Origin: an uncultured Eubacteriales bacterium
GTDB taxonomy: Bacteria; Bacillota; Clostridia; Oscillospirales; Acutalibacteraceae
NCBI GenBank assembly: GCA_900319615.1
Contig: ONPE01000010.1
Coordinates: forward strand, 1-20,751
Direction of reading: 5' to 3'
DNA length: 20,751 bases
Shown here: piece by piece, positions 8,498 to 15,408 of the stretch
Layout: each line of letters begins with the position of its first letter
Position numbering within the stretch: position 1 is the stretch's first letter
The notes under the pieces: generated by a model
Seen by the model: only the letters and a program-made list of their open reading frames with translations
Told to the model about the DNA's origin: nothing
The model's database searches: none
Made by a program: the position numbers and the translations under genes

Positions 8498-9859
8498 ATG
8501 CTGCGCAAGAACGACATCATCGAACTGAATATTACTTCGCTGACCTCGGACGGCGACGGCGTAGGCAGGGCAGGGGAGCTGGTCTTCTTTGTCCCGAACA
8601 CCGCTGTCGGCGACGTTATCGACGCGCGCGTGCTGAAGATCAAGAAGAACGTCGGCTTCGCGAAGGTCGAGAGTATCGTCACGCCTTCGCCCGACCGTAT
8701 CGAGCCGGATTGCCCTGTAGCTCATTCCTGCGGCGGCTGCGTATACCGTCATATATCTTATGAGGCGGAGCTTAATGCAAAGCGGCAGAAGGTCTTCGAC
8801 GCGGTCACGCGCATAGGCAAGCTGGACGGAGCTCTTGTGAAAGATATAATTCCCTCAAAGAATATTGACGGTTACCGCAACAAGGCTATGATCCCGATCG
8901 GGCTTGACCGAAACGGCGGGGTCGTCATGGGCTTCTACGCGCGGCACAGCCACAACATCATGCACTGCCCGAGCTGCAGACTGTCGCCCGATGTTTTCAA
9001 CGAGATCGCCGGCGATGTGTACGAGTTCTTCCGCACCCGACCGGAGCTGATCTACACTTCGCAAAATCGCTCCGGCGTGCGCCATCTGTATCTGCGCTAT
9101 GCCGAAGCCGCCGACAGGGTTATGGTCTGCTTTGTTGCCGGAAAACGCGGCTTTGACGGCGACAGCGAGCTTTATGATTCTCTTACAGAAAAATACCCGA
9201 GTATCGCAAGCATCGTGATAAATGTAAATCCCGACGACACCAACGTCATCCTCGGCAAGCGAACATACACCGTTTACGGTGACGGCGTGATCACCGATAC
9301 GCTGTGCGGTCTGCGGTTTGACATCGCGCCCGAGGCTTTCTATCAGGTCAACCGCACTCAGGCTGAGCGTCTGTACGACAAGGCGCGCAGTTATGCCGCG
9401 CTCACCGGCGGCGAGGTGCTGCTCGACCTCTATTGCGGCGCAGGCACCATCGGGCTGTCTATGGCGAAGGACTGCCGCGAGCTGGTAGGCGTAGAGATCA
9501 TCCCGCAGGCGGTGGAGAATGCGAAGAAGAACGCCGACCGCAACGGTATCGGCAACGCGCGATTCATCTGCGGCGACGCATCGCAGGCGGCAGTTCAGCT
9601 GAAAGGGGAGGGGATACGACCGGATGTGATCGTCGTCGACCCTCCGCGCAAGGGGCTCACGCCCGAGCTTATCGGCACGATAGTTTCGATGGCTCCCGAC
9701 AGGGTGGTCTATGTGAGCTGCGACCCCGCGACCCTCGCAAGAGATCTGAAGCTCTTTACAGAACAGGATTATTCCGTAGAAGAAATAACACCCGTAGATA
9801 TGTTTCCCCGAACCGCACACGTGGAGAGTGTTGTTATGATGTCACGCAATGATATCTGA
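8498..9859 (+). CDS. rlmD: 23S rRNA (uracil-5-)-methyltransferase, RlmD/RumA family
   Basis: A 453-residue SAM-dependent enzyme that methylates C5 of a uracil in RNA. An N-terminal TRAM RNA-binding domain (about 1-60) is followed by the iron-sulphur cluster cysteines C72, C78, C81 and C157. The methyltransferase domain shows FYQVN (281-285), the SAM-binding LLDLYCGAGTIGLS (308-321), DPPRKG (381-386), the nucleophilic Cys in VSCDPATLARD (C408) and the base-region glutamate in HVE (E443). All key residues are present and the length is normal for the family. The start has ACGGAG nearby. Whether it modifies U1939, U747 or both (as RlmCD does) cannot be told from sequence. It is the second gene of the MATE operon; the pairing gives no obvious functional link. 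Confidence 0.95.
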   Translation: MLRKNDIIELNITSLTSDGDGVGRAGELVFFVPNTAVGDVIDARVLKIKKNVGFAKVESIVTPSPDRIEPDCPVAHSCGGCVYRHISYEAELNAKRQKVFDAVTRIGKLDGALVKDIIPSKNIDGYRNKAMIPIGLDRNGGVVMGFYARHSHNIMHCPSCRLSPDVFNEIAGDVYEFFRTRPELIYTSQNRSGVRHLYLRYAEAADRVMVCFVAGKRGFDGDSELYDSLTEKYPSIASIVINVNPDDTNVILGKRTYTVYGDGVITDTLCGLRFDIAPEAFYQVNRTQAERLYDKARSYAALTGGEVLLDLYCGAGTIGLSMAKDCRELVGVEIIPQAVENAKKNADRNGIGNARFICGDASQAAVQLKGEGIRPDVIVVDPPRKGLTPELIGTIVSMAPDRVVYVSCDPATLARDLKLFTEQDYSVEEITPVDMFPRTAHVESVVMMSRNDI

Positions 9860-9881
9860 AACCTCAGTAATAAAGAACAAA

Positions 9882-9907
9882 GCGGCTCTTACGAACCGCC
9901 TTAAATG
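9882..9907. terminator. Shared bidirectional terminator between rlmD and the toxin gene
   Basis: GCGG (9882-9885) pairs with CCGC (9896-9899), the stem extending inward through one mismatch to TC/GA. Read on the minus strand the hairpin is followed by TTTGTTCTTT, a good U-run; on the plus strand the tail is weak. It lies between two convergent genes 51 nt apart. Confidence 0.55.
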
Positions 9908-9910
9908 TTT

Positions 9911-10225
9911 CTATATAATTGATTGTATATCTCTTCTGCTGTACAGGAATCGTCTGACTTCCATAACGTCGTCGATGACGACATAGAAAACCGCATAGTT
10001 ATTAACATTGATTCGATAATACTGATACTTGCGATCTCTTTTGGAATGAATCGGCTGAAAGCTCAGCGGGTTATCTAAGCGCTTTAAAATCGCCTGTTCC
10101 GTTAAATCAATCAGCTTCATTGCCGCGGTCGGATTCTGTAAGTCGTTAGAAATATAATCGACGACCTCTGCCATATCTTCGTAGAAGATCGGCAGATACC
10201 TTAACTGATACTTGACGTTATCCAT
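9911..10225 (-). CDS. RelE/ParE-family toxin
   Basis: A 104-residue small basic protein with the RelE/ParE pattern: N-terminal LRYLPIFYEDMAEVVDYI helix, a central KxYQYYRINVNNYAVFYVV beta region (residues about 66-83) and a C-terminal FLYSRRDI tail. Members of this family are type II toxins, either ribosome-dependent mRNA interferases (RelE/YoeB) or gyrase poisons (ParE); I cannot decide which from the sequence. Its ATG (10225) overlaps the antitoxin end by 8 nt, the typical translationally coupled toxin-second order. It appears intact. Confidence 0.88.
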   Translation of the reverse strand: MDNVKYQLRYLPIFYEDMAEVVDYISNDLQNPTAAMKLIDLTEQAILKRLDNPLSFQPIHSKRDRKYQYYRINVNNYAVFYVVIDDVMEVRRFLYSRRDIQSII

Positions 10226-10475
10226 TGACGCGTCCTCTCAGCTTTGAAAAAACATCGTCATGTGTCAGTCGTTCAGCAGTATTCTCCGCCTGATAGTCCG
10301 CTTCATCCAATCTCATTTCAAGGGCATCTTTCAGCTTAGAATACTGTTCGATGCTCATGACCACCATCGAGCCGTATCCGTTTTTGGTGAGATAAACTTC
10401 TTCACCGCCGAGGACAAGCTGTTCGATTTCGGGATATTTGTTTCTTAAATCCGATACAGGTCTGATGTTCATCAT
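10218..10475 (-). CDS. Phd/YefM-family antitoxin
   Basis: An 85-residue protein. The N-terminal half (NIRPVSDLRNKYPEIEQLV, then VYLTKNGYGSMVVMSIEQY) is the DNA-binding Phd/YefM fold; the acidic C-terminal tail (about 55-85) would wrap and neutralise the toxin. The start at 10475 is supported by AGGAG at 10486-10490; a second ATG immediately follows and could also be used. As is known for the family, the antitoxin should repress its own promoter, and the promoter here carries matching repeats (see 10500-10536). The toxin gene overlaps its 3' end. Confidence 0.9.
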   Translation of the reverse strand: MMNIRPVSDLRNKYPEIEQLVLGGEEVYLTKNGYGSMVVMSIEQYSKLKDALEMRLDEADYQAENTAERLTHDDVFSKLRGRVNG

Positions 10476-10499
10476 TATATATCATCTCCTATGGTTTTG

Positions 10500-10536
10500 T
10501 TATCATAATTTTATCATAATATTATCACAGTGTCAA
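10500..10536 (-). promoter_or_regulatory. Toxin-antitoxin promoter with operator-like repeats
   Basis: On the minus strand: TTGACA (10531-10536, perfect), a 17-bp spacer, TAAAAT (10508-10513). The core is covered by a 10-bp direct repeat TTATCATAAT (10500-10509 and 10511-10520, plus-strand reading) and a perfect palindrome ATAATATTAT (10516-10525), likely sites for antitoxin autorepression. The promoter is seen; the operator role is inferred. Confidence 0.75.
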
Positions 10537-10633
10537 GCGGATATAGATACTATCGTATATTATATGTAAAGCGTGACCTTGATGTTTAAAGTCGGAACGA
10601 AATGATTGACTGTTGTTTGAAAGGATTATTAAT

Positions 10634-10996
10634 ATGAAGCTGAAAAACGTATTGATCGTTGTGAAAGACATAGAAAGATCCCGACGGTTTTATCATGATC
10701 TGTTCGGGCTTGATCTGATACTGGATAATGACGGGAATATGATCCTCACGGATGGGCTTGTCTTACAGGATGAGAAATATTGGAAAGGCTTCCTCGGCAG
10801 AGAGATCATCCCAGAGAACAACTCCTGTGAGCTGTATTTTGAGGAAGCGGACATAGAAGGATTTGTTGAAAAACTTGAGAGTTACTATCCCGAAGTCAAG
10901 TTTGTGAACAGACTCATGACCCACAGCTGGGGACAAAGGGTCATACGTTTCTATGATCCCGACGGTAATCTTATAGAAGTGGGGACGCCGGTTTGA
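10634..10996 (+). CDS. VOC-fold (glyoxalase/bleomycin-resistance-like) protein
   Basis: A 120-residue protein starting at the ATG at 10634, which has GAAAGGA about 8 nt upstream. It shows the vicinal-oxygen-chelate pattern: KNVLIVVKDIERSRRFYHDLFGL at the start, in two pieces a beta strand and helix, and THSWGQRVIRFYDPDGNLIEV at the end, again strand-turn-strand. Typical metal ligands in this fold are His and Glu at strand ends; H in the THSWG segment and the final E of NLIEV are candidates. Members include glyoxalase I, dioxygenases and antibiotic-binding proteins, so the substrate is open. It is divergent from the toxin-antitoxin unit and one base upstream of the next small gene. Confidence 0.88.
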   Translation: MKLKNVLIVVKDIERSRRFYHDLFGLDLILDNDGNMILTDGLVLQDEKYWKGFLGREIIPENNSCELYFEEADIEGFVEKLESYYPEVKFVNRLMTHSWGQRVIRFYDPDGNLIEVGTPV

Positions 10997-10997
10997 T

Positions 10998-11192
10998 ATG
11001 TCAAAGCCCCTGCTGTGTATTCATTATCCGGATGAACAGTATAAGTCTTTGTACAGGGTGACAACAAACGATTACATCAATATGCTCATCAGGATCGGTA
11101 TAGATCTGGTCGTGTTCGTTTTAGTTATGCTGGTCATCGAATGGATAAAAAAGCTGTCTGCATCCAAGGGCGGCTTGCAGAAACAGAAGTAA
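10998..11192 (+). CDS. Small one-helix membrane protein, unknown
   Basis: A 64-residue protein whose ATG begins one base after the VOC gene stop, suggesting translational coupling; the only Shine-Dalgarno-like sequence (GGGGA) is somewhat far upstream. Residues about 29-48 form one hydrophobic helix (IRIGIDLVVFVLVMLVIEW region), followed by a basic tail (KKLSASKGGLQKQK), so the C-terminus is probably cytoplasmic. I do not recognise a family. It could be a real small membrane protein or a chance open frame; the coupling and the clean helix favour the former. Confidence 0.5.
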   Translation: MSKPLLCIHYPDEQYKSLYRVTTNDYINMLIRIGIDLVVFVLVMLVIEWIKKLSASKGGLQKQK

Positions 11193-11217
11193 GCGTTAAT
11201 ATCGGTAAACCAACATC

Positions 11218-11246
11218 TTGAAATTTGTAATAATATAGTGTATTAT
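11218..11246 (+). promoter_or_regulatory. Sigma-A-type promoter for the HD-GYP gene
   Basis: TTGAAA (11218-11223), a 17-bp spacer and TATTAT (11241-11246). The leader is about 50 nt to the TTG start. Confidence 0.7.
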
Positions 11247-11302
11247 ATTACCGCAGGGTGCACCGACCCCCATACCCTATAAATCAAAAGGGGCGATAAT
11301 TA

Positions 11303-12673
11303 TTGGATAAACACAAGAAAACCAAGTACGTCAAAAACAGACACAAGAAGCTGTTTATCATGCTCTCGCTGCTGATAATGCTTACCGTTGTCGCTGTCGC
11401 GGTCTTTGGCATAATCATGTTCAACCGGACGACAAGAGATTACAGGGAGCAGATACTCATTAATTCTTCCAAGCTCGCGGCTGAGCAGATAGACGGCGAT
11501 AATATAAATAAATGGTTCGAGAACGGAGTCGATGAAGAGTATAACGCTACGGCTAAGCGCCTCGAAAGCATCATCAATAACACTCCTTTCCTGCAGTACC
11601 TTTACGTATATCAGATAAAGCCTGACGGCTGCCATGTCGTTTTCGACTTTGATACCTCTAACGCCGACCTCGAGGAGTACGACGAGCGGCCCGATGTTGA
11701 GGCCGACGCCTTCGGCGAAGTGATCGAGTTCGACGAGAGCTTTACGGAGTACATCCCGACCCTGCTCGAGGGCGGAAGGATAGAGACTATCGAGAGCAAC
11801 GATACCTACGGCTGGCTGCTCACGCACTATGAGCCGGTGTTTGACTCCAACGGCAAGTGCGTAGCATATGTCGGCGCGGATATCTCTATGATCGGCGTGC
11901 ATGACTTTGTCGATAAGTATATAATTCAGATAGCCCTGATCGCGGCGTTGTTCTTTGCCGGCTGTATAGCTATCGGCGCCCGTTTGTACATCGGCGCTCG
12001 AAGAGCCGACCATATGGACAACCTGATGGATATCAAGGAGCGCGACGAGAAGCTGCTGCGTGAGCTGGTAGAGGCGTTTGCGAAGGTAATCGACCTTAAG
12101 GATTCGTACACTCAGGGTCACTCTACCCGTGTGGCTAAGTATACCGAGATGCTCGCCCGGGAGCTTGGATACGACGACGAGACCGTCGAGAAATACTATA
12201 ATATCGCCTTGATGCACGATATAGGCAAGGTCGGTATACCCGACAGCGTGCTCAACAAGCCCGGCAAGCTGACGGATGAAGAGTATGAGATGATCAAGTC
12301 GCATACCTCCCGAGGCTACGAGGTGCTCAAGGGCATCAGCCTGATGCCCGAGATCGCGGTAGGCGCTCGCGCGCACCATGAGCGCCCCGACGGCAAGGGA
12401 TATCCCCAGCAGCTCAAGGGTGACGAGATACCCAGAGTAGCGCAGATTATCGCCGTAGCGGACTGCTTCGACGCGATGTATTCCAACCGTCCGTACCGCC
12501 CGAGGATGAACTTCGAGAAGGTCGTGTCCATCATCACGTCGATATCCGGCACCCAGCTCACCGCCGACGTTGTAGACGCCTTCCTGCGGTTGGTGGATAA
12601 GGGCGAGTTCAGAGCGCCCGACGACGTCGGAGGCGGCTCCACGGAGTCTATCGAGAACATCCGAAATAATTAA
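11303..12673 (+). CDS. Membrane-bound HD-GYP phosphodiesterase (c-di-GMP-type)
   Basis: A 456-residue protein. The TTG start is chosen because AAAAGGGG (11286-11293) sits 9 nt upstream and the next Met (residue 20) would cut into the first membrane helix. Basic N-terminus, transmembrane helix about 18-40, extracytoplasmic sensor domain about 41-203 (PAS/Cache-like in position, not identified), second helix about 205-230, then the HD-GYP domain about 255-435. Expected metal and catalytic residues are visible: QGHSTRV (H273), MHDIGK (H305, D306, K309), SHTSRG (H334), HHERPDGKGYP (H358, H359, with GYP 366-368) and VADCFDAM (D387). Intact HD-GYP proteins usually hydrolyse cyclic di-GMP to GMP or pGpG, in response to an outside signal. 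No GGDEF partner lies in the window. Confidence 0.93.
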   Translation: MDKHKKTKYVKNRHKKLFIMLSLLIMLTVVAVAVFGIIMFNRTTRDYREQILINSSKLAAEQIDGDNINKWFENGVDEEYNATAKRLESIINNTPFLQYLYVYQIKPDGCHVVFDFDTSNADLEEYDERPDVEADAFGEVIEFDESFTEYIPTLLEGGRIETIESNDTYGWLLTHYEPVFDSNGKCVAYVGADISMIGVHDFVDKYIIQIALIAALFFAGCIAIGARLYIGARRADHMDNLMDIKERDEKLLRELVEAFAKVIDLKDSYTQGHSTRVAKYTEMLARELGYDDETVEKYYNIALMHDIGKVGIPDSVLNKPGKLTDEEYEMIKSHTSRGYEVLKGISLMPEIAVGARAHHERPDGKGYPQQLKGDEIPRVAQIIAVADCFDAMYSNRPYRPRMNFEKVVSIITSISGTQLTADVVDAFLRLVDKGEFRAPDDVGGGSTESIENIRNN

Positions 12674-12708
12674 ATAAGTATTTTTATTGTATAATATAAT
12701 CTATAATC

Positions 12709-12735
12709 GACCGCTCGGTTTCGGGCGGTCTTTTC
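12709..12735 (+). terminator. Intrinsic terminator between the HD-GYP gene and the small gene
   Basis: A 9-bp stem (GACCGCTCG 12709-12717 with CGGGCGGTC 12722-12730, one G-U pair), a GTTT loop and a TTTTC tail. It ends only about 19 nt before the next ATG, so the small gene is either expressed by read-through or has its own promoter just upstream (three overlapping TATAAT motifs at 12690-12707, no clear -35). Confidence 0.7.
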
Positions 12736-12753
12736 AACAACCGAGGTGATTTT

Positions 12754-12990
12754 ATGAAGCTGCATTTTTTTGACAAGCTCCGCTCCGCCGGACGGTTCGA
12801 GCAGGATACCTTTGACGCCGAGATATACTATCCCGCCATCCGCAGCTCTATCTGCACCGGTGAGAAGGTCGCGGGCTTTCGTAATAAAAAGGACGGTCAT
12901 TTCACCGAGGTCATGCTTATCCGCTCCAAAAAGGATGAAGAGGAGTTCAAGCGCGTTTACAAGGTCGACGAACTGAAGGTGGAGTACTGA
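12754..12990 (+). CDS. Conserved small protein with IRSSICTGEKVAGF motif, unknown function
   Basis: A 78-residue protein with a near-perfect Shine-Dalgarno GAGGTGA (12743-12749) five bases before the ATG. It is charged and soluble, with no signal or membrane helix. The central IRSSICTGEKVAGF (residues 29-42), followed by GHFTEVMLIRSKKDEEEFKRVY, resembles small proteins common in Clostridia. From memory some of these carry an automatic 'aspartate dehydrogenase' label, which a protein of this size cannot justify. It has one Cys in the motif. The function is unknown. Confidence 0.75.
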   Translation: MKLHFFDKLRSAGRFEQDTFDAEIYYPAIRSSICTGEKVAGFRNKKDGHFTEVMLIRSKKDEEEFKRVYKVDELKVEY

Positions 12991-13034
12991 CACACAGATT
13001 ATGTAACCAATTTATTAACCCTTTACCGCAGCAA

Positions 13035-13063
13035 TTGACAAACTCCCCTGCGGATTATATAAT
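13035..13063 (+). promoter_or_regulatory. Perfect-consensus promoter for the GH13 lipoprotein operon
   Basis: TTGACA (13035-13040), exactly 17 bp, TATAAT (13058-13063): a full match to the sigma-A consensus, implying strong transcription from about 13070. Confidence 0.9.
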
Positions 13064-13091
13064 GAATTATAACAAGAGGCTCTCCGGATAT

Positions 13092-13127
13092 ATGGATGAG
13101 ACCGAAAAAAAGAAGGTGCGCTTATGA
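13092..13127 (+). CDS. Possible 11-residue leader peptide before the amylase
   Basis: ATG at 13092 opens a frame encoding MDETEKKKVRL whose stop overlaps the amylase start as ATGA (13124-13127). AAGAGG lies about 12 nt upstream. The overlap would permit translational coupling, but such short frames also arise by chance. Confidence 0.2.
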   Translation: MDETEKKKVRL

Positions 13128-14509
13128 AAAGGATCCTCGCTCTGTTGCTCGCGGCTGTGCTGCTGTTTTCTCTTGCATCCTGTTCTCAGAAGAAGTCTGA
13201 TCACCCGAACAAAAACGCCTATACTCTCTCCGAATCCGCAAAGGAGGGGAGCGTAGTAGACGGCGTGATGACCGATATCTCAGGCGCCGATCCCATCCTT
13301 GAAAAGACCACGGCTCCTTGGCTGGATAAGTGCGTGCTGTATGAGGTCAACATCAGACAGTTCACCGAGGAGGGCACCTTCAAGGCTTTTGAAGAGCATC
13401 TCGACCGCCTTAAGGCTATGGGAGTCAACACCCTTTGGCTCATGCCGATACATCCTATCAGCGAGAAGGAGCGCAAGGGTACTCTCGGCTCCTACTACGC
13501 CGTCAGCGACTATAAGGACGTCAATCCCGAGTTCGGCACGATGGACGACTTCAAGCATCTGCTGAACAAGGCGCACGATATGGGTTTCAAGGTCATCCTC
13601 GACTGGGTCGCCAACCATACCGGCTGGGACAATAAGTGGATAACCGAGCACGAGGACTGGTACGTCCACGACAAGAACGGCGAGATCGAATATCCCTACG
13701 ACTGGTCGGACGTAGCTCAGCTCGATTACGAAAACTACGAGATGCGCGCCGAGATGATAAAGTGTATGCAGTACTGGGTAGAAGATATCGGCGTGGACGG
13801 CTTCCGCTGCGATCACGCTATCGGCGTGCCGGCGCCTTTCTGGAACGCCGCCGTGTACAAGCTCAAGTCGATAAACAGCGACCTGCTCATGCTCGCCGAG
13901 TCGTCGGCAGCCCAGAGCCTCACGACCTACGCCTTTGACAGCTGCTACAACGACGCGCTGTACGGTCAGGCTGTGATGACAAAGGGCGGCGTCGCGACCA
14001 CCACCGTCAAGAACGGAATGGAGGTCAACAGCAATTTCGCCGAGGGCAGCTTCCCGATGAACTACCTCGACAACCACGATAAGAATTCTTATGAAGAGAG
14101 CGCGGTCGAACGCTTCAAAGACACCTATCAGACCCTGCTGACGCTGTGCTTTATCTCGCCCGGTATGCCGCTGCTGTACACGACGGATGAACAGGAATAC
14201 GACCATGCGATCGAGTTCTTTGAAAAGGATACCGTCAAATGGAAGGATGACCCCGAGTACGCTCCGCTTATCACGGCTCTCTCGAAGATCAAGCAGGACA
14301 ACGCGGCTCTCGATTCTACGAACCGCGATATATCCTTTATCGACGCGGATAATGTCAACGCTTTCGCTTTCTCACGTTCGAGCGGCGACAACACAGTTAT
14401 CTATATCTCAAATCTGTACTACGATCCGCTCGAGAATGTGACGATAAACTTCGACTTTGACAAGGCGACCTGCGTGCTGCACAATGACGGCGAACGGCGA
14501 AACGCTTGA
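13124..14509 (+). CDS. GH13 alpha-amylase-type lipoprotein, C-terminus frameshifted
   Basis: A 461-residue exported glycosidase expected to hydrolyse alpha-glucans or maltodextrins at the cell surface. The signal peptide ends in a lipobox LASC, so C20 should be lipidated and anchor the protein. The GH13 barrel starts at VLYEVNIRQF (71-80). Region I is DWVANHT (160-166), region II GFRCDHA with nucleophile D230, region III LMLAES with acid/base E259, and region IV YLDNHDK with D319: all catalytic residues are present. The start has AAGGTG five bases upstream. The reading frame ends early: a 7-bp tandem duplication (14487-14500) replaces the normal tail with RRNA. Removing one copy continues the frame to TAA at 14592-14594 and gives an ending TLKPYEYYVLVVK-like C-terminal strand (487 residues). 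Subfamily is not assigned. It probably shares a transcript with the dockerin protein downstream. Confidence 0.88.
   Translation: MKRILALLLAAVLLFSLASCSQKKSDHPNKNAYTLSESAKEGSVVDGVMTDISGADPILEKTTAPWLDKCVLYEVNIRQFTEEGTFKAFEEHLDRLKAMGVNTLWLMPIHPISEKERKGTLGSYYAVSDYKDVNPEFGTMDDFKHLLNKAHDMGFKVILDWVANHTGWDNKWITEHEDWYVHDKNGEIEYPYDWSDVAQLDYENYEMRAEMIKCMQYWVEDIGVDGFRCDHAIGVPAPFWNAAVYKLKSINSDLLMLAESSAAQSLTTYAFDSCYNDALYGQAVMTKGGVATTTVKNGMEVNSNFAEGSFPMNYLDNHDKNSYEESAVERFKDTYQTLLTLCFISPGMPLLYTTDEQEYDHAIEFFEKDTVKWKDDPEYAPLITALSKIKQDNAALDSTNRDISFIDADNVNAFAFSRSSGDNTVIYISNLYYDPLENVTINFDFDKATCVLHNDGERRNA
14487..14501 (+). repeat. 7-bp tandem duplication causing a frameshift in the amylase
   Basis: ACGGCGA occurs twice in succession (14487-14493, 14494-14500) within codons for HNDGE. 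The extra 7 bases shift the frame to a TGA at 14507. With one copy the frame reads on through GETLDTEQKDMTAADFEH and LKPYEYYVLVVK to 14594, a typical last beta strand of a GH13 C-terminal domain. Confidence 0.88.
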
Positions 14510-14621
14510 CACAGAGCAAAAGGATATGACCGCCGCCGACTTTGAACACATGACTCTCAAGCCCTACGAATACTATGTTCTTGTGGTGAAATAAACTTGT
14601 ATCTTGAACGGAGGTAATAAT

Positions 14622-15020
14622 ATGAAGAAGTTCAGAAAGCCCCTGCAAGCCATCCTTTGCGTTGTACTCGCCTTAGTGTTCATAGCCGCGATACCTGCGG
14701 TAATGGCTGCTTCCGACGGCAGCTATGTCCTCGGTGACGCCGATAACAGCGGCGACGTCGATATCATCGACGCCACCCTCATCATGCGCGTGTGCGCGGA
14801 TATGGTCAAAGATACCGACGGCTCGATAGCTTCGCGCTGCGATATCGACGGCAACGGCTTCGATATCACTGCGGCTACATGGATCCAGCGCTGGCTCGCC
14901 GAGATGAACGTGCCTTATCCGATCGGTCAGCGTGTCAATCTTCCGACCGAGCCTCCGACACAGAAGCCCACACAAAAGCCCACCCAGAGGAGCACCGACT
15001 ATGAGCTCCCGATAGTATGA
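14622..15020 (+). CDS. Secreted stand-alone dockerin protein
   Basis: A 132-residue protein with GGAGGT (14610-14615) six bases before the ATG at 14622. A signal peptide (1-30, ending VMAA) is followed directly by one type I dockerin (about 36-96), then a Pro/Thr/Gln/Lys linker (PTEPPTQKPTQKPTQ, about 108-122) and a short tail ending LPIV; there is no catalytic or cell-wall-anchor module. Calcium loop 1 is canonical (D39, D41, S43, D45, D47, D50). Loop 2 (D74, D76, N78, D81) is one residue shorter than that of the pullulanase and has Ala where the last Asp should be. It lies 27 nt after the amylase's restored stop and shares its transcript. It could compete for or cap cohesins, bridge to another protein, or be a remnant of a larger enzyme; the role is unknown. 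Confidence 0.85.
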   Translation: MKKFRKPLQAILCVVLALVFIAAIPAVMAASDGSYVLGDADNSGDVDIIDATLIMRVCADMVKDTDGSIASRCDIDGNGFDITAATWIQRWLAEMNVPYPIGQRVNLPTEPPTQKPTQKPTQRSTDYELPIV

Positions 15021-15027
15021 TAAAAAC

Positions 15028-15060
15028 AAGCGTCCGACCTTTGATCGGGCGCTTTGTTGT
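15028..15060 (+). terminator. Intrinsic terminator of the amylase-dockerin operon
   Basis: A 10-bp stem (15028-15037 with 15045-15054, one G-U pair) and a 7-nt loop, followed by TTGTTGT. It lies immediately after the dockerin stop. Confidence 0.8.
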
Positions 15061-15070
15061 TGTGATCCTG

Positions 15071-15101
15071 AAAAAAAGAGGACTTCCGTACGGAAATCCT
15101 C
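15071..15101 (-). terminator. Intrinsic terminator of the DUF4160 pair (minus strand)
   Basis: The inverted repeat GAGGACTTCCG / CGGAAATCCTC (15078-15101, one mismatch pair) reads on the minus strand into seven T (15071-15077). It ends the minus-strand unit and faces the plus-strand terminator at 15028-15060. Confidence 0.9.
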
Positions 15102-15129
15102 AGTAGTGCGGTTATTAGCAAACTTGCAA

Positions 15130-15408
15130 TCAGCAGAAGTAGCTTATCTCTCCGAAGAAAGACAGCCATTTATCAATAATAATGTTATTGTTAGCTTCAA
15201 TCGCTTTTGACAGATAATTCAAGGTTTTACTGTCGTAACCCGAATTGTTGTTGGCGAGCAGGCATCTGCCTGATTTGGTTATCCAGAATTTGGTAGCGTT
15301 TGCGTTCGGCTTTCCTTTTGATGCATGAACGTGAACAGGCTCAAGCGGTTTGTTCTCGTTTGCCCAAAAGTAAACCCAATATGATCCTATCTTAAAGACC
15401 TGAGGCAT
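15130..15408 (-). CDS. DUF4160-family protein (toxin-antitoxin-like)
   Basis: A 92-residue protein. The ATG at 15408 is chosen because GGAGGA (15416-15421) lies 7 nt upstream; the in-frame TTG at 15414 is only one base from it. The sequence begins MPQVFKIGSYWVYFWANE and contains the EPVHVHASKG His motif (about residues 25-34) typical of DUF4160, a small family often next to DUF2442 and thought to belong to toxin-antitoxin-like modules; no activity is established to my knowledge. It overlaps the upstream gene by 17 nt, so the two are co-expressed. Confidence 0.82.
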   Translation of the reverse strand: MPQVFKIGSYWVYFWANENKPLEPVHVHASKGKPNANATKFWITKSGRCLLANNNSGYDSKTLNYLSKAIEANNNIIIDKWLSFFGEISYFC

